Positions 63,492-64,000 of a stretch of DNA of 64,000 nt are shown in pieces; position 1 is the first letter of the stretch; every line of letters begins with the position of its first letter. The stretch covers positions 248,001 to 312,000 of the forward strand of contig NZ_ANAC01000001.1 of NCBI RefSeq assembly GCF_000341225.1, read 5' to 3'. The translations under genes were made by a program, and so were the position numbers. The DNA is from Nocardiopsis alba DSM 43377 (GTDB lineage Bacteria > Actinomycetota > Actinomycetes > Streptosporangiales > Streptosporangiaceae). Under the pieces are notes generated by a model, which was not told the origin of the DNA, made no database searches, and was given only the letters and a program-made list of their open reading frames with translations.

Positions 63492-64000
63492 GTCCCGTCC
63501 CGATGTCGATCCCGTGCTCCGGCTGGACCGGTCGGCCGCCGAGCCGCTCACCGCCCAACTGGCGTCGGGGCTGCGCGAGGCCATGGTCTCCGAGGCGTTG
63601 CGGCCGGGGGAACGTCTTCCCTCCAGCCGAGCGCTGGCCGCGCGTCTCGGGGTGAGCCGTACGGTCGTCACCGACGCCTACCAGCAGCTCTACGCGGAAG
63701 GGTGGCTGGAAGGACGTCATGGCTCGGGCACCTTCGTGGCCGAGCGGGAGCTCTCGAGCGCGCGGCACCGGCGCGACCTCGAACGTCGGGAGCGGGCGGC
63801 CCCGTCGAACGCGGAGGTCCGTGGACGGATCTCTCGTGAACAGGCCCGGAACGAGGGTCTGGTGGACCTGCGCGCCGGTGCCCCCTGGGTCCACGACCAC
63901 GATCGCGCCGCCCTGCGCCGGGCCTGGCGCCACGCGGCCGAACAGGTCCCTTCCGACGACCCCGATCCCCGTGGTCTGCCACGACTGCGCGAACTCCTGG
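63490..64000 (+). CDS. MocR/PdxR-type GntR regulator, 5' part
   Basis: The gene runs off the right edge; 170 codons are visible. A GntR winged helix occurs at the N-terminus (LRPGERLPSSRALAARLGVSRTVVTDAYQ split here as PGERLPSSRALAARLGV and YQQLYAEGWLEG), then RHGSGTFVA and a linker leading to the beginning of an aminotransferase-like domain (DLRAGAPWVHDHDRAALRRA, GLPRLRELL). The start TTG at 63490 has GGAGG at 63479-63483; ATG 63457 is possible but would put the operator inside the gene. These regulators use PLP to activate vitamin B6 or GABA genes. Confidence 0.87.
   Translation, partial: MSRPDVDPVLRLDRSAAEPLTAQLASGLREAMVSEALRPGERLPSSRALAARLGVSRTVVTDAYQQLYAEGWLEGRHGSGTFVAERELSSARHRRDLERRERAAPSNAEVRGRISREQARNEGLVDLRAGAPWVHDHDRAALRRAWRHAAEQVPSDDPDPRGLPRLRELL

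Overview
The window is a contiguous stretch of very GC-rich chromosome with dense, mostly short operons, frequent GTG/TTG starts and several promoters that sit directly on the start codon (leaderless style). Gene content is that of a mycothiol-producing actinobacterium: mshA and mshD, the actinobacterial nitrogen regulator GlnR, Rex in front of hemACDB, the tiny ribosomal protein bS22, MurT/GatD, DUF1416, LmeA/DUF2993, DUF2516 and SCP-ortholog proteins. It looks like a filamentous actinomycete of the Nocardiopsis/Streptosporangiales kind; that placement is inference from gene style. Nothing looks like a prophage, plasmid, insertion sequence, CRISPR array, rRNA or tRNA gene, so this is core or near-core chromosome.

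Layout. 1-3.3 kb: start of purM, purF, an SCP-like protein and a PhoU-like DUF47 protein preceded by a possible leader peptide. 3.3-8.2 kb: PucR regulator divergent from a DadA-like oxidase, GreA-like protein, PaaI thioesterase and a frameshifted DUF981 membrane gene. 8.2-12.3 kb: pstCAB plus a nucleoside hydrolase, with an 11-nt tandem PHO box upstream and no pstS. 12.3-16.2 kb: mshD, a Pro/Thr/Glu-repeat surface protein, glnR, a MoaD/ThiS-like protein and a glutaredoxin-like protein. 16.3-22.6 kb: Rex operator, rex, hemA, hemC, a methyltransferase-hemD fusion and hemB; hemL follows at 30 kb. 22.7-28.4 kb: primase-like protein, lipoprotein, a NarL-type two-component pair divergent from a membrane protein and an ABC exporter. 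28.4-37.1 kb: RraA-like, PAP2 phosphatase, hemL, histidine phosphatase, bS22, epimerase, HAD phosphatase, a membrane protein fused to an ABM domain, LmeA-like and thioredoxin-like proteins. 37.2-38.8 kb: Cys-containing leader peptide, sulfurtransferase and DUF1416. 39.2-43.5 kb: an unrecognised membrane protein with a degenerate P-loop, then murT-gatD. 43.5-46.9 kb: ygfZ, nitrobindin-like, GIDE-domain and DsrE-like genes; between ygfZ and nitrobindin lies a 12-codon ORF with a ribosome-binding site almost fully complementary to the 16S rRNA tail. 46.9-55.7 kb: gpmA, YbjN, mshA, esterase, DUF523/DUF1722 (TudS-like), photolyase, BlaI-M56 pair and DUF2516. 55.7-64 kb: a membrane protein whose alpha/beta-hydrolase fold looks split around a membrane domain, two tandem zinc metallopeptidases divergent from a DUF2207 protein, dtd, a PPOX flavoprotein and the start of a MocR/PdxR-type regulator with repeated AAGTGG operators.

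How the parts fit: phosphate (pst, DUF47), nitrogen (GlnR), redox (Rex, mycothiol, thioredoxin-like proteins), sulfur (sulfurtransferase with leader peptide) and tetrapyrrole synthesis (hemABCDL) are all here, each with a recognisable control site nearby. Least explained are the leader-like sORF with folded RNA at 44.7-44.9 kb, the degenerate ATPase-like protein at 39.2 kb and the split membrane hydrolase at 55.8 kb. Stretches over 300 bases without a firm gene are 2198-2676 (weak PHO-like repeat and an sORF), 31975-32302 (terminator and upstream region of bS22), 37333-37691 (leader of the sulfurtransferase operon), 38837-39230 (terminator, then nothing clear) and 44587-44916 (sORF region).
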